Notes: generated by a model from the sequence alone, not told the origin. A stretch of 64,000 bases of DNA from Caldovatus aquaticus (GCF_019458025.1 NZ_JAHZUY010000008.1:26566-90565); one strand, 5' to 3'. Counted from the stretch's first letter, positions 18,602-28,434 are shown. Numbers and translations: made by a program.

Positions 18602-20079
18602 ATCAGGTCGGGATCGCGGATCTGCTCGCGGTTGGCCTGGTAGATGATCGTGTAGCGCACGCCCCGGCCGTAGGTCTCGCGCGCGATGCGCCAGAGGTTG
18701 TGGCCCGGCTGCACGATGATCCGGCCGGCCTGGGCGACGGGAGGCGAGGCTCCCGCGGCGGCGCCGGCACCCGCGGCCTCGCCGCCGGCCGCGGCCGCCG
18801 CCTCGCGGCCGCGCCGCGCGAGGTCGGGGGGCGGAACGCGATCCCGCTGGAAGGGCAGCTCGATGCGCGCCGCCACCGTGCCGTCGGCGACGACCTGGTC
18901 GACCCGCAAGGTGTGGACGCCGAAGCTCGGCGCCTCGGTCATCAGGAACGCCCAGCGTCCGGCGGCGTCGGCGCGCGCGTCGCCGGCATGGCGCTGGTCC
19001 ACGTAGAGGCGCACCGCCGCGCCCGGCGCCGCGGTGCCGCTGAAGCGCATCGCGCCCGACTCGTCGTATTCCACCGCTTCCAGCGCCAGGCGAGGCGCCG
19101 CGCCGGTGCCGGCCCGCGCCGGCGCCCCGGCAGGCCCGGCGGGCGCCGGCCCGCCCGAGGACGCCTGCAGCACGCGCGGCGCGGCCGCATCCGCGCCGCC
19201 GGCGCCCGGCGCGCCCGCCAGCGGCGCAGGCGGAGGCAGCAGCACGGCGAAGGGCGTCGCCGCCGTGACGGAGGGCCCGGAGGCGCCCGGCCCCGTCGCA
19301 GTCCCGGAAGGGCCGGCGGGCGCCGGCGCCGCATCGCCCGATCGGACCGGGGCAGCCGCGCCGTCGCGTGCCGCGAAGTTGGGCGGCGGATTCGGCAGGG
19401 AAGGAGCGATCGCCGGCGCCTCCGGAGCGCCCGCCGGCGGCGGCGCCAGCGGCGGCCCCCGCTCGGGCGCCGGCGCGCCCTGCGGCGCCGGCGCCGCCGC
19501 GACGAGGGGAGGCGGCTCCGGCACCAGGACGACGAGAGTATCCGGACCCGCCATCTCCTCGCCGGCGAGCCGCGCCCGCAGGCGCAACGCGTGGCTTCCC
19601 GGACGCAAGGGGTCGGCCGGCAGGATCACCCACTCGCCGCGGGCGTCCGCGCGCGTGCGCCCGATCTCGCGCTCGTCGTCGAACAGCACGACCTCGGCGC
19701 CCGGCTGCGCGCGCCCGGCGATCACCGCGATGCCGCGCGCGCCCACGCGCACCACGTCGAACCGCGGCGGGTCGCCGAGCCGCGGCCCGGACGGCGCAAG
19801 CGCGGCGGCGGGACCGGCCGCCGGACGCGCAGCCTCGGCCGGCGCGCCGCTCGCCGTCGCCGGCCCGGCCGCGGGAGAGGAGAGCGCCGCCATCTGCGGC
19901 GGCACGGCAGGCGCTTCCGCGTCCGGTGCCGACGGCGCCGCTGGCGGCGGCGCAAGCGCGGCGTCGGGCGCCACCGTCACGGCGCGCCGCAGATCCGGCG
20001 CCAGCAGGGACGCCCCCGCGAGGACGGCGCTGCCGCCCAGGCCGAGCAGCATCCAGCGCACCAGGGAGGGCGTCGGCAT
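18508..20079 (-). CDS. LysM-domain peptidoglycan-binding protein
   Basis: 523 aa. One N-terminal transmembrane or signal-anchor helix (WMLLGLGGSAVLAGASLLAP) is followed by a long Pro/Ala-rich low-complexity region with two Ig-like modules (IAVIAGRAQPGAEVVLFDDE and MRFSGTAAPGAAVRLYVDQ), each of the 'carbohydrate/Ig-like exported' type. A C-terminal LysM domain of about 50 residues carries VQPGHNLWRIARETYG, YTIIYQANREQI and IYPGQIFALP. This domain order is typical of alphaproteobacterial LysM proteins of unknown role, probably in the cell wall. The 3' end overlaps the convergent gene. Confidence 0.85.
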   Translation of the reverse strand: MPTPSLVRWMLLGLGGSAVLAGASLLAPDLRRAVTVAPDAALAPPPAAPSAPDAEAPAVPPQMAALSSPAAGPATASGAPAEAARPAAGPAAALAPSGPRLGDPPRFDVVRVGARGIAVIAGRAQPGAEVVLFDDEREIGRTRADARGEWVILPADPLRPGSHALRLRARLAGEEMAGPDTLVVLVPEPPPLVAAAPAPQGAPAPERGPPLAPPPAGAPEAPAIAPSLPNPPPNFAARDGAAAPVRSGDAAPAPAGPSGTATGPGASGPSVTAATPFAVLLPPPAPLAGAPGAGGADAAAPRVLQASSGGPAPAGPAGAPARAGTGAAPRLALEAVEYDESGAMRFSGTAAPGAAVRLYVDQRHAGDARADAAGRWAFLMTEAPSFGVHTLRVDQVVADGTVAARIELPFQRDRVPPPDLARRGREAAAAAGGEAAGAGAAAGASPPVAQAGRIIVQPGHNLWRIARETYGRGVRYTIIYQANREQIRDPDLIYPGQIFALPAPEAAVSAAGQPAPAESSRSR

Positions 20080-20122
20080 GCGCGTAACTAGGTCCGCCCG
20101 ACCTGTCGCCGCAAGGCCATTG

Positions 20123-20971
20123 TCAAGGAATTCGGGACGCGGCGAAGGCGGCGGCGACGACCGCCGGCGCGGCCGCCGCCACCCAGCCGATCGCCGGCCC
20201 GAGGCGCCGCCCCGGCAGCCGCCCGCCGATGGCCGGGCCGAGCAGCATCGCCAGCGCCGGGGCCGCCGCTGCCGCCCAGTCCGCCGCCCGCCCGCGCGCC
20301 AGCACCGGCAGCGCGGCGAGCGCGGCGAGGCCGAGCGCCAGCGTGCCGCGCGCGGCGACGCCGAGATCCGCCGCGCGCACCGCCAGCGCCGCCCCCGCCG
20401 ACGCCAGCAGGGCCGCCACCGCCAGCAGCACGCCCGGCCCGGCCGCCGCGCGGCCGGCCCACAGCCCCGCCGCAAGCGCCGCCGCCACCGCCGCCGCCCG
20501 CCACGCATCGCGCAGCCGCCACAGCGCGAGCCCGGCGCCGGCCGCGACGCCGGCCGCGACCGGCGCGGCGCGCCAGAGATCGGCCTGCGCCACCGGCGCG
20601 CCGGCCATCCACCAGCCGCAGCCGAGCATCGCGAGGACGCCGCACGCCGGAAGCACCGCGGCGGCGAGCCGCGGCCACAGCGACCGCAGCGCCTCCACCG
20701 CCAGGCCGCCAGCGAAGGCCGCGAGCACCAGCAGCGGCAGGCGCTCGACGAGCTGACGCGGACTGGCCGCGACCGGCGGCAGCACCGACAGCCAGCCCGC
20801 GCAGAGGCCGACCGCGGCGGCGGCGGCGGACCATCCGCGCCGGCCGCCGCCGGCCAGGCGGAAGACCAGCCCCCAGGCCAGCGCCGCCAGGCCGGCGACG
20901 AACGCCGCCCGCCACGGCCAGAGCGCGCCGAGCCCGAGCGACTCGAGGAGGGAGGTCACCATGCCCGGCAT
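20123..20971 (-). CDS. Polytopic membrane protein, unknown
   Basis: 282 aa, almost entirely hydrophobic, with about nine predicted membrane helices separated by short Arg/Pro loops (RSLWPRLAAAVLPACGVLAML, WRAAPVAAGVAAGAGLALW). No transporter or enzyme motif is visible. It is 43 nt upstream of the LysM gene on the same strand and may be in an operon with it. ATG at 20971 and a second ATG three codons later are equally likely starts. Confidence 0.6.
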   Translation of the reverse strand: MPGMVTSLLESLGLGALWPWRAAFVAGLAALAWGLVFRLAGGGRRGWSAAAAAVGLCAGWLSVLPPVAASPRQLVERLPLLVLAAFAGGLAVEALRSLWPRLAAAVLPACGVLAMLGCGWWMAGAPVAQADLWRAAPVAAGVAAGAGLALWRLRDAWRAAAVAAALAAGLWAGRAAAGPGVLLAVAALLASAGAALAVRAADLGVAARGTLALGLAALAALPVLARGRAADWAAAAAPALAMLLGPAIGGRLPGRRLGPAIGWVAAAAPAVVAAAFAASRIP

Positions 20972-21144
20972 GCTGCCTCATCGCGGCGCCGCCGCCAGGG
21001 GTGGCGCGCGGGTTCCCGACGGGCGACGGCGTGCCGCGGCGAGGCGCGCGGCGGCGCGCCGCGGGGGCCGCCCTGGCGCCGGAGCGCGCGGCGGCATAAG
21101 CATCCGGCGCCCGCGCGACGGGCCGTCCCGACCGGAGGCACTGC

Positions 21145-22083
21145 ATGGCGATTCGCATCGGATACCTCGTGCCGACGCGCGAGAGCGTCATGGAGGGCCG
21201 GCACGAGGCCGCGCCCCTGCTCGCGCTGGCCGAGCGCGCCGAGGTGCTCGGCTACGACTCGGTCTGGGTCGGCGATTCGCTGCTGGCCCGCCCGCGGCAC
21301 GAGCCGCTGACCCTGCTCGCGGCGGCGGCGGCGCGCACGCGCCGCGTCGCGCTCGGCACCGCCGTGCTGCTGCCGGCGCTGCGCAATCCGGTGGTGCTGG
21401 CGCACCAGGTCGCGACCCTCGACCGCATCGCCGAGGGCCGTCTCATCCTCGGCGTCGGCATCGGCTCCGACGTGCCGAACATCCGCGCCGAATTCGCGGC
21501 CGCCGGCGTGCCGTTCGAGAAGCGCGCCGCGCGGATGCTCGAGGGCCTGCGCCTCTGCCGCGCGCTCTGGCGCGGCGAGCCGGTGGACTGGGAGGGCCGC
21601 TGGACGGTGCGCGAGGCGGTGCTCGGCCCGACCCCGCACCGCCCGGGCGGCCCGCCGATCTGGCTCGCCGGCGCGGTGCCGGCGACGATCGGGCGCGTCG
21701 GCCGCCACTTCGACGGCTGGTTCCCGAACGGGCCGAGCCCCGCCGACTACGCCGCCACCTGGGCGCAGATGCAGGCCGTCGCGCGCGAGGCCGGGCGCGC
21801 CCCGGAGGCGCTCACCGGCGCCGCCTACCTGACGCTCGCCGTGGACCGGGACGCGGCGCGGGCCGAGGCGCGGCTCGACGCCTTCCTCGCCCGCTACTAC
21901 GGCCAGCGCTCCGACGCGATGCGCAAGAAGCAGGCCTGCTACGCCGGCCCGCCCGCGGGCGCGCGCGACTGGCTGCAGGGCTTCGTCGCCGCCGGCGCCA
22001 GCCACCTCGTGCTGCGCTTCGCCGGCGAGCAGGAGCGGCAGATGGAGCTGCTCGCCGGCATCGGCGCCGCGCTCGGCCGCTGA
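21145..22083 (+). CDS. LLM-class flavin-dependent oxidoreductase
   Basis: 312 aa, the bacterial luciferase-like (F420/FMN) fold. The usual motifs are present: RIGYLVPTRESVMEG at the first strand, LAERAEVLGYDSVWVGDSLL, the ATRTRRVALGT-like AARTRRVALGTAVLLPALRNP, VATLDRIAEGRLILGVGIG and PIWLAGAVPATIGRVGRHFDGWFP. It probably uses reduced FMN or F420 for a monooxygenase or dehydrogenase reaction; the substrate cannot be told. It is 11 nt upstream of the cinA-like gene, so the two are likely co-transcribed. Confidence 0.88.
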   Translation: MAIRIGYLVPTRESVMEGRHEAAPLLALAERAEVLGYDSVWVGDSLLARPRHEPLTLLAAAAARTRRVALGTAVLLPALRNPVVLAHQVATLDRIAEGRLILGVGIGSDVPNIRAEFAAAGVPFEKRAARMLEGLRLCRALWRGEPVDWEGRWTVREAVLGPTPHRPGGPPIWLAGAVPATIGRVGRHFDGWFPNGPSPADYAATWAQMQAVAREAGRAPEALTGAAYLTLAVDRDAARAEARLDAFLARYYGQRSDAMRKKQACYAGPPAGARDWLQGFVAAGASHLVLRFAGEQERQMELLAGIGAALGR

Positions 22084-22094
22084 GGACCGCCCCG

Positions 22095-23369
22095 ATGCGC
22101 ATCGAGATCCTCTGCACCGGCGACGAGATCCTCACCGGCAAGACCGTCAACACGAACTACAGCCACATCGCCCGGCGGCTGGAGGAGGTCGGCCTCTCCG
22201 CCTCCTGGGGCACCACGGTCGGCGACGACCGCGCGGCGCTGCTCGCCGCCTTCCGCCAGGCCGCGGCGCGGGCCGAGGCGGTGATCGTCAACGGCGGCCT
22301 CGGCCCGACGGTGGACGACCTGTCGCAGGAGGTCGCCGCCCAGGCCGCCGGGGTGGAGCTCGTGCTGCACGAGCCCTGGCTCGCGCGCATGGAGGAGTTC
22401 TACCGCCGCCGCAACCGCCCCATGCCGCCCAACAACCGCAAGCAGGCGATGCTGCCGGCGGGGGCGGAGGTCCTCGACAACCCGATCGGCACCGCCTGCG
22501 GCTTCGCCCTCGCGATCGGCGGCGCGCGCTTCTTCTTCACCCCCGGCGTGCCGCGCGAGATGCGGCGGATGCTGGACGAGCAGGTGATCCCGCGCCTGCT
22601 CGCGATGAGCGGCATGCCGGGGACGACGCGGCTCAAGCGCTTCCACTCCTTCGGCATCGGCGAATCGCGCGCCGACCAGATGCTCGCCGGGGTGGAGGCG
22701 CTGGCGGGGCCGGGCGGCGGCGTGAAGCTCGGCTTCCAGGCGCACTACCCCGAACTCGAGACCAAGCTGATGGCGCGCGGGGCCGACGCGGCGGAGGCCG
22801 AGGCGCGGCTCGCGCCGGTGATCGCCGAGGTGCGCCGCCGCCTCGGCAACTACCTGATCGCCGAGGACGACGCCACGCTCGAAGGCGTGGTGCTCGGCGC
22901 CCTCGCCGCCCGCTCCGGCACGCTCGCCGTGGCCGAGACGCTGACCGCGGGCCGCATCGCCGAGCGCCTCGCCGCCCTGCCCGCGGCCGAGGGCGTGTTC
23001 CGGCGCGGCGTGATCGCGCCCGACCTCGCCGCGCTGCGCGCCGCGCTCGGCCTTGCCGCCGCGGCCGCCCCGGGGGTGACGCCCGCCGCCGCCCACACCG
23101 CCGCCGTCGCGCTCGCCGCCGCGAGCGGGGCGAGCCATGCGCTCGCCGTGCTGATCGCCCTCGATCCCGGCGAGGACCGCCGCGAGCTCGGCGGCGCCGT
23201 CTGCGTCGGCATCGCCGGGCCCGCGGGCGCGGCGGTGGCGCGCGAGGCGCGGCTGTTCGGCGGGCGCGAGTGGATCCGTCTCGGCGCCGCCGAGCTCGGC
23301 CTCGACTGCCTGCGCCGGCTGCTGCTCGGCCTGCCGACCGACGAGGCGGTGGACTTCGAACGGCGCTGA
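22095..23369 (+). CDS. cinA: CinA-like protein with degenerate deamidase domain
   Basis: 424 aa. The N-terminal MoCF-type domain (residues about 1-170) is well preserved: CTGDEILTGKTVNTN, NGGLGPTVDDLSQE, NRKQAMLPAGAEVLDNPIGTA and FTPGVPREMRRML. In classical CinA it cleaves ADP-ribose or related nucleotides. The C-terminal part has the PncC-like fold but lacks its motifs: AESCTGG is AETLTAG, and the VAYxxxxK and TGIAGP segments are absent. It is therefore probably not an NMN deamidase. ATG at 22095 follows a GAGGA sequence. Confidence 0.85.
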   Translation: MRIEILCTGDEILTGKTVNTNYSHIARRLEEVGLSASWGTTVGDDRAALLAAFRQAAARAEAVIVNGGLGPTVDDLSQEVAAQAAGVELVLHEPWLARMEEFYRRRNRPMPPNNRKQAMLPAGAEVLDNPIGTACGFALAIGGARFFFTPGVPREMRRMLDEQVIPRLLAMSGMPGTTRLKRFHSFGIGESRADQMLAGVEALAGPGGGVKLGFQAHYPELETKLMARGADAAEAEARLAPVIAEVRRRLGNYLIAEDDATLEGVVLGALAARSGTLAVAETLTAGRIAERLAALPAAEGVFRRGVIAPDLAALRAALGLAAAAAPGVTPAAAHTAAVALAAASGASHALAVLIALDPGEDRRELGGAVCVGIAGPAGAAVAREARLFGGREWIRLGAAELGLDCLRRLLLGLPTDEAVDFERR

Positions 23370-23443
23370 CGCCGCGGCGCCGCCCGCGGGAACCGTTTCC
23401 GCCCGGCCGTGCGCGCAGCCGCGGCCCCGCCTCGTCGTCCGCC

Positions 23444-23492
23444 GGGCGGATTCGCGCTTCCGGCCGTTCCCGGCCGTCCGCGATCCGCCCTA
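23444..23492 (-). repeat. Copy C of the palindromic intergenic repeat (best preserved)
   Basis: The plus-strand arms GGGCGGATTCGCG and CGCGATCCGCCC pair over 12 bp with one bulged T. Inside lies a second perfect 6-bp stem CGGCCG/CGGCCG with loop TTCC. The putA stop codon (TAG on the minus strand) begins on the last base of the right arm, so the hairpin would form immediately after translation ends. It may act as the putA terminator or as a 3' stabiliser. Confidence 0.7.
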
Positions 23493-26400
23493 TCCGCCCT
23501 CCCCGTCCATCGCCAGGAGCGCGGCGTTGCCGCCGGCGGCGGCGGTGTTGACGCTGACCGCGAGCTCGGTGGCGAAGCGGATCAGCGTCACCGGCCCGCC
23601 CGCCTTCGGCCCGGTGCCGGAAAGGCCGTGCCCGCCGAAGGGCTGCACCCCGACCACGGCGCCGATCTGGTTGCGGTTGACGTAGGTGTTGCCGACCCTG
23701 AGGCGCTCGGCGACGTGGCGCTGCACGGAGGCGATCCGGCTGTGCACGCCGAGCGTCAGCGCGTAGCCGTTCGCCGCGATGTCGTCGAGCAGCCGGTCGA
23801 GCGCGCCGCTGCGCCAGCGCACCACGTGCAGCACCGGCCCGAACACCTCGCGCGTCAGCGCCCGCGCGGACTCCAGCGCATAGGCGCGCGGGGCGAAGAA
23901 GGTGCCGCGCCCGAGCCCCGCGGGCAGCGGCACCTCGAACAGCGGCGGCGCCCCGAGGCCGCGGCACCACCCCTCCAGCTCCTCCCGCGCCGCCTCGCCG
24001 ATCACCGGGCCGATGTCGGTCGCGGGGTCGAGCGGATCGCCCAGCCGCAGCTCCGCCGCCGCCCCGGCCAGCATCGCCAGCACGCGGTCGGCGATGTCCT
24101 CCTGCAGGCACAGGAGGCGCAGCGCCGAGCAGCGCTGCCCCGCCGAGTTGAAGGCGGAGGCGAGCGCGTCGGCGACCACCTGCTCGGGCAGCGCGCTGCT
24201 GTCCACCACCATGGCGTTGATCCCGCCGGTCTCGGCGATGAAGGGCACGATCGGCCCGCCGCGCGCGGCGAGGGCGCGCGCGATGTGCTGTGCCGTCTCC
24301 GTCCCGCCGGTGAAGGCGACGCCGGCGATGCGCGGATCGCCGACCAGCGCCGCGCCGACCGTGGCCCCCTCGCCCGGCAGCAGGTGCAGCACCGCGGGCG
24401 GCACGCCGGCCTCGTGCAGCAGGCGCACGGCGAGCGCGGCGACCAGCGGCGTCTGCTCCGCCGGCTTCGCCGCCACGGCGTTGCCGGCGGCGAGCGCCGC
24501 CGCGACCTGGCCGGTGAAGATCGCGAGCGGGAAGTTCCAGGGCGAGATGCAGGCGAAGACGCCGCGGCCGCCGAGCGCCCAGGTGTTGCGCTCCCCGGTC
24601 GGGCCGGGCAGCTCGCGCGGCGGGCCGAACCACTCGCGCGCGCGGGCCGCGTACCAGCGGCAGAAATCGGCCGCCTCGCGCACCTCGGCGTTGCCGTCGG
24701 CGAGCGTCCTGCCGGCCTCGCGCGCGAGCAGGGCGAGGAAGTCGAAGCGGTGCGCCTCGATCAGATCGGCCGCGCGCTCGAGCACCGCCGCGCGCGCCGC
24801 CCCGCCCAGCGCATCCCAGCCGCGCCAGGCGGCGGAGGCGGCGGCGAGCGCGGCGTCGAGGTCGGCGGGGCCGGCCTCCCACACCGTGCCGACCAGGGCC
24901 GCGCGGTCGGCCGGGCTGCGGATCTCGCGCAGCGTCCCCGTGCGCAGCGCGGGATCGCTCCACGGCCGCCCCGCCGCCGCGCGCACGGCGGCGAGCGCCG
25001 GCTCGCGCACCGCCGGATCGGCGAGGTCGAGCCCCCGGGAGTTGCGCCGGTCCGGATAGAGCGCGGCCGGCAGCGGGATGCGCGGATGGCGCGGCGGCCC
25101 GGCGCGCGCGGCCGCCACCGGATCGGCGACGATCGCCTCCTCCGGCACCTCGGGGTCCACCAGGCGGTGGACGAAGGAGGTGTTGGCGCCGTTCTCGAGC
25201 AGCCGCCGCACCAGGTAGGCGAGCAGGTCCTCGTGCGAGCCGACCGGCGCATAGACGCGCACCGGCGCCTCGCCGCGCGCCACGACCGGGGCATAGAGCG
25301 CCTCGCCCATGCCGTAGAGGCGCTGCATCTCGATCTCCTGCCCCTCGGCGAGCTCGAGCACGTAGGCGACGCTCAGCGCGTTGTGCGTGGCGAAGGCGGG
25401 CCGCAGGAGGCCGCGCAGCTCGAGCAGCCGGCGCGCGCAGGCGAGCCAGGAGACGTCGGTCGCCGCCTTGCGCGTGAACACGGGATAGTCGGGCAGCCCC
25501 TGCACCTGGGTCTGCTTGATCTCCGCGTCCCAGTAGGCGCCCTTCACCAGCCGCACCGGGATCGCGTGGCCGCTCCGCCGCGCCAGCGCCGCGGTCCACT
25601 CCAGCACCGCCGGCGCCCGCTTCTGGTAGGCCTGCACGGCGAGGCCGAGCCCCTCCCAGCCGGCGAGCGCCGTCTCGCCGCGCACCGCCTCGAGGATGTC
25701 GAGCGAGATCTCCAGCCGCTCCGCCTCCTCCGCATCCACCGTGAGGCCGATCCCCTGCGCCTTCGCCTCGCGCGCCAGCGCGCCGAGGGCGCCGATCAGC
25801 GCCGGCACGCAGCGGTCGGCCTGCAGCGGCTCGTAGCGCGGGTGCAGGGCCGAGAGCTTGACCGAGACGCCGTGCCCCGCGACCGGGCCGAGCCCGGCGG
25901 AGGCCCGCCCGGCCGCGCCGATCGCGGTGCGGTAGGCGGCGAAGTAGCGCTCGGCGTCGGCGGCGGTGCGCGCCGCCTCGCCGAGCATGTCGAAGGAGTA
26001 GCGCCAGCGCCGGCCCTCGGCGCCGGCGGCGCGCTCCAGCGCCTCCTCGATCGTGCGCCCCATCACGAACTGGCGCGCCAGGACCCGCATTCCCTGGCGC
26101 AGCGCGGCGCGGATCACCGGCTCGCCGAGCCGCTGCACCGCGCGCGCGATCGCCGCCGGCACGGCGCGGCTCTCGTCGAGCTGCAGCACGCGCCCGCTGA
26201 GCAGGAAGGCGAAGGCCGAGGCGTTCACCGCCAGGCTGTCGGCATGGCCGAGATGCGCCTGCCAGTCGCCTTCGCCGAGCGTGGCCTCGATCAGCGCGTC
26301 CTGGGTCGCGGCGTCGGGAATGCGCAGCAGCGCCTCGGCGAGGCAGAGCAGCGCCACGCCCTCGCGCGTGTCGAGGCCGAACTCGGCGAGGAAGGCCGAG

Positions 26401-26597
26401 ACGTCGGCGCCCTGCCGGTGCGCCGCGCGCGCCTGCCGCACCAGCGCGAGCGCCCGCTCGCGCACGCGGCGGCCGATCTCCGGCGGCAGGGCGGCGGCGG
26501 CGAGCAGCGGCGCCAGCGCCTCCCCCTCGTCCAGCCGGTGCAGGCGCCGCATTCCGGCGCGGTCCTCGGCGGGCCGGGGTGCGGGAGAGTCGGGCAT
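23490..26597 (-). CDS. putA: Bifunctional proline dehydrogenase/L-glutamate gamma-semialdehyde dehydrogenase
   Basis: 1035 aa. The N-terminal arm and FAD barrel (PRODH) carry the usual GHGVSVKLSALHPRYE, VKGAYWDAEIKQ and ATHNALSVAYVLEL. The ALDH half has GFAFWSPWNFPLA-equivalent ISPWNFPLAIFTGQVAAAL, VAFTGGTETAQ and the catalytic cysteine Cys823 in AGQRCSALR. No ribbon-helix-helix DNA-binding domain precedes the PRODH part, so it is not autoregulatory like the E. coli protein. ATG at 26597 is chosen because GGAGG lies 8 nt upstream; the longer frame opposes the promoter of the next gene. It degrades proline to glutamate, feeding electrons to the quinone pool. Confidence 0.96.
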   Translation of the reverse strand: MPDSPAPRPAEDRAGMRRLHRLDEGEALAPLLAAAALPPEIGRRVRERALALVRQARAAHRQGADVSAFLAEFGLDTREGVALLCLAEALLRIPDAATQDALIEATLGEGDWQAHLGHADSLAVNASAFAFLLSGRVLQLDESRAVPAAIARAVQRLGEPVIRAALRQGMRVLARQFVMGRTIEEALERAAGAEGRRWRYSFDMLGEAARTAADAERYFAAYRTAIGAAGRASAGLGPVAGHGVSVKLSALHPRYEPLQADRCVPALIGALGALAREAKAQGIGLTVDAEEAERLEISLDILEAVRGETALAGWEGLGLAVQAYQKRAPAVLEWTAALARRSGHAIPVRLVKGAYWDAEIKQTQVQGLPDYPVFTRKAATDVSWLACARRLLELRGLLRPAFATHNALSVAYVLELAEGQEIEMQRLYGMGEALYAPVVARGEAPVRVYAPVGSHEDLLAYLVRRLLENGANTSFVHRLVDPEVPEEAIVADPVAAARAGPPRHPRIPLPAALYPDRRNSRGLDLADPAVREPALAAVRAAAGRPWSDPALRTGTLREIRSPADRAALVGTVWEAGPADLDAALAAASAAWRGWDALGGAARAAVLERAADLIEAHRFDFLALLAREAGRTLADGNAEVREAADFCRWYAARAREWFGPPRELPGPTGERNTWALGGRGVFACISPWNFPLAIFTGQVAAALAAGNAVAAKPAEQTPLVAALAVRLLHEAGVPPAVLHLLPGEGATVGAALVGDPRIAGVAFTGGTETAQHIARALAARGGPIVPFIAETGGINAMVVDSSALPEQVVADALASAFNSAGQRCSALRLLCLQEDIADRVLAMLAGAAAELRLGDPLDPATDIGPVIGEAAREELEGWCRGLGAPPLFEVPLPAGLGRGTFFAPRAYALESARALTREVFGPVLHVVRWRSGALDRLLDDIAANGYALTLGVHSRIASVQRHVAERLRVGNTYVNRNQIGAVVGVQPFGGHGLSGTGPKAGGPVTLIRFATELAVSVNTAAAGGNAALLAMDGEGG

Positions 26598-26891
26598 GGC
26601 GGGCCTCCGCGCAGGCTGCGTGGGTCCGCGGCGCGGGCCTGCGGCGCCGGCCGCGGCCGGGCCGCTCGGCGGGAGAGCGCGGCGGCCCCGGCGCACTCAG
26701 AGTAGAGGCACACGCGCGGACCGCTCCAGCCATCCGCGGCCCGCCGTTGTGGAGCAGCGCAGCCAAGCACCGCGCGCGCCACTGCGCGCGGCGCGCCGAC
26801 ACGCAAGGCATCCCGCGGCCGCACGCGCCGCAGCACGACCGCGCCGCCCCGCCTCGACGCCGTGCCGCCGGCGTGGCACCCCTGCCGCCCG

Positions 26892-27923
26892 ATGCGGCCC
26901 ACCCTGCACCCGCGGCTCGTGAACGGACGCGGCGGCGACCCGGCCCTCTACGTCGAGGCCCTGCACCTGCCCGAGGCGGTGCTGTTCGACTGCGGCGACC
27001 TCTCCGCCCTCGCCCCGCGCCATCTGCTGCGGGTCGGCCTGCTCGCGATCTCGCATGCCCACATGGACCACTGGGCGGATTTCGACCGGCTGCTGCGGCT
27101 GCTGGTCGGGCGCGCCAAGCGCCTGCCCGTCGTCGGGCCGGAGGGCTTCGCGCAGCGCCTCCACCACCGCCTGCAGTCCTACACCTGGAACCTCGCCGAC
27201 CGCATCGGCAACGACCTCGTCTTCGAAGCGATCGAGGTGACGGGTTCCGCCCCCGGCGCCTGGCCCCGCACCCTCCTCCGGCTGCACGGGGCCTTCCGGC
27301 CGGAACCGCTGCCGCCCCTGCCGGCCGCGGCGGACGGCACCGTGCTGCGCCTCGGCCGGCTGCGGCTGCGCGCCGCCGTGCTCGATCACGGCACCCCCTG
27401 CCTCGGCTTCGCCCTCGAGGAGGCCGAGCACCTGAACGTCTGGCGCAGCCGGCTGGAGGCGCGCGGCCTGCCCACCGGGCCCTGGCTCGCCGGCCTGAAG
27501 GCGGCGGTGGCCGAGGGGCGCCCGGACGACCATCCGGTCCCGGTCTTCGCCCGCGCCGCCGAGGCCGCCGCGGCGCCGCGCCTGCCGCTGGGCGCGCTCC
27601 GCGACCTGGTCAGCGTCACGCCCGGGCAGCGCGTGGCCTACCTGACGGACTTCGCCGACACCCCGGCGAACCGCGCCGCCGCCGTCGCGCTCGCGCGCGA
27701 AGCCGACACGCTGTTCATCGAGGCGCCCTTCGCCGCCGCGGACGCCGCGCTCGCCGCGGAACGGCGGCACCTGACGACGCGCGCCGCGGGCGAGATCGCG
27801 CGGGCGGCGGGTGCGCGGCGCGTCGAGCCGTTCCATTTCTCGCCGCGCTACCTCGGCCAGCACGACCGGCTGCTGGCCGAGATCGCCGCCGCGGCCGGGC
27901 GGCCGGTCGGAGCCGCCCCCTAG
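26892..27923 (+). CDS. RNase Z-like metallo-beta-lactamase-fold hydrolase
   Basis: 343 aa. The MBL signature HxHxDH is SHAHMDHWADF near residue 55, and later metal ligands appear as YLTDFAD and the C-terminal PFHFSPRY. The N-terminus has an LFDCGD strand, as in RNase Z. Length and the late His motif fit the tRNase Z-like/arylsulfatase-like branch, but the 'flexible arm' is short, so a true tRNA 3' processing role is not certain. ATG at 26892 is chosen over an upstream codon because the sequence becomes homologous-looking from there. The 294-nt gap to putA must contain divergent promoters. Confidence 0.75.
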   Translation: MRPTLHPRLVNGRGGDPALYVEALHLPEAVLFDCGDLSALAPRHLLRVGLLAISHAHMDHWADFDRLLRLLVGRAKRLPVVGPEGFAQRLHHRLQSYTWNLADRIGNDLVFEAIEVTGSAPGAWPRTLLRLHGAFRPEPLPPLPAAADGTVLRLGRLRLRAAVLDHGTPCLGFALEEAEHLNVWRSRLEARGLPTGPWLAGLKAAVAEGRPDDHPVPVFARAAEAAAAPRLPLGALRDLVSVTPGQRVAYLTDFADTPANRAAAVALAREADTLFIEAPFAAADAALAAERRHLTTRAAGEIARAAGARRVEPFHFSPRYLGQHDRLLAEIAAAAGRPVGAAP

Positions 27924-28434
27924 CGGGGCGCGAGGGCCGCACAGCCGGCCGGGAAAGGCGCGGGCCGGGCCCTGCCCCGCTCTCCCTCCTTCGCCTTCCG
28001 TTCCCCCCGCGCGGCCGCTTCCGCGGCGGCCAGCGGCCGGTGGCTGTCGCGGGGATCCGCGCTCCCGCCCGTTCACGCCGGCCCGCGAGGTGCGATCCGC
28101 GCGGCCGGGCGGCGGCCGGGCGGCGACGCTAGCATGACCGAACAAGACACGGCACGGGCCGCGGGCTGGGGAATGGCAAGCGGGGGCGCAACCGGAGGCC
28201 GCGCCGCGGGTTCCTCTGGGGCCAGCCCGTGCGGACTGGCTCCGGGCGGACGGGGGCCAAACGCGGCGACGGCCAGGGAAGGACGCGCCCCCCGGAGACG
28301 TGGAACGGCACTGCCCCGCGCGCGAACCGCCCCCCCGCCCCGAGTCGGACGGATGCCGGACCATCGCCGCCGCGTCGGCGCGATCCCGGGGCGCCGGAAC
28401 GACACCCGGGAACCTGGATATGGGAGTTGTCCTG
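27924..28434. other. Gap without a recognisable gene
   Basis: 511 nt of GC-rich sequence. Open frames exist on both strands but none has a ribosome binding site with a sensible start or resembles a known protein. A degenerate relative of the palindromic repeat may lie at 28053-28105, where the arms are only partly matched. Confidence 0.4.

Noticed and set aside
28053..28105. Further copy of the palindromic repeat
   Set aside because: Only short, interrupted matches to both arms; too weak to count as a copy.
28300..28434. Longer version of the small acidic protein
   Set aside because: The upstream part has no clear ribosome site and reads as non-coding; the start at 28435 is better supported.
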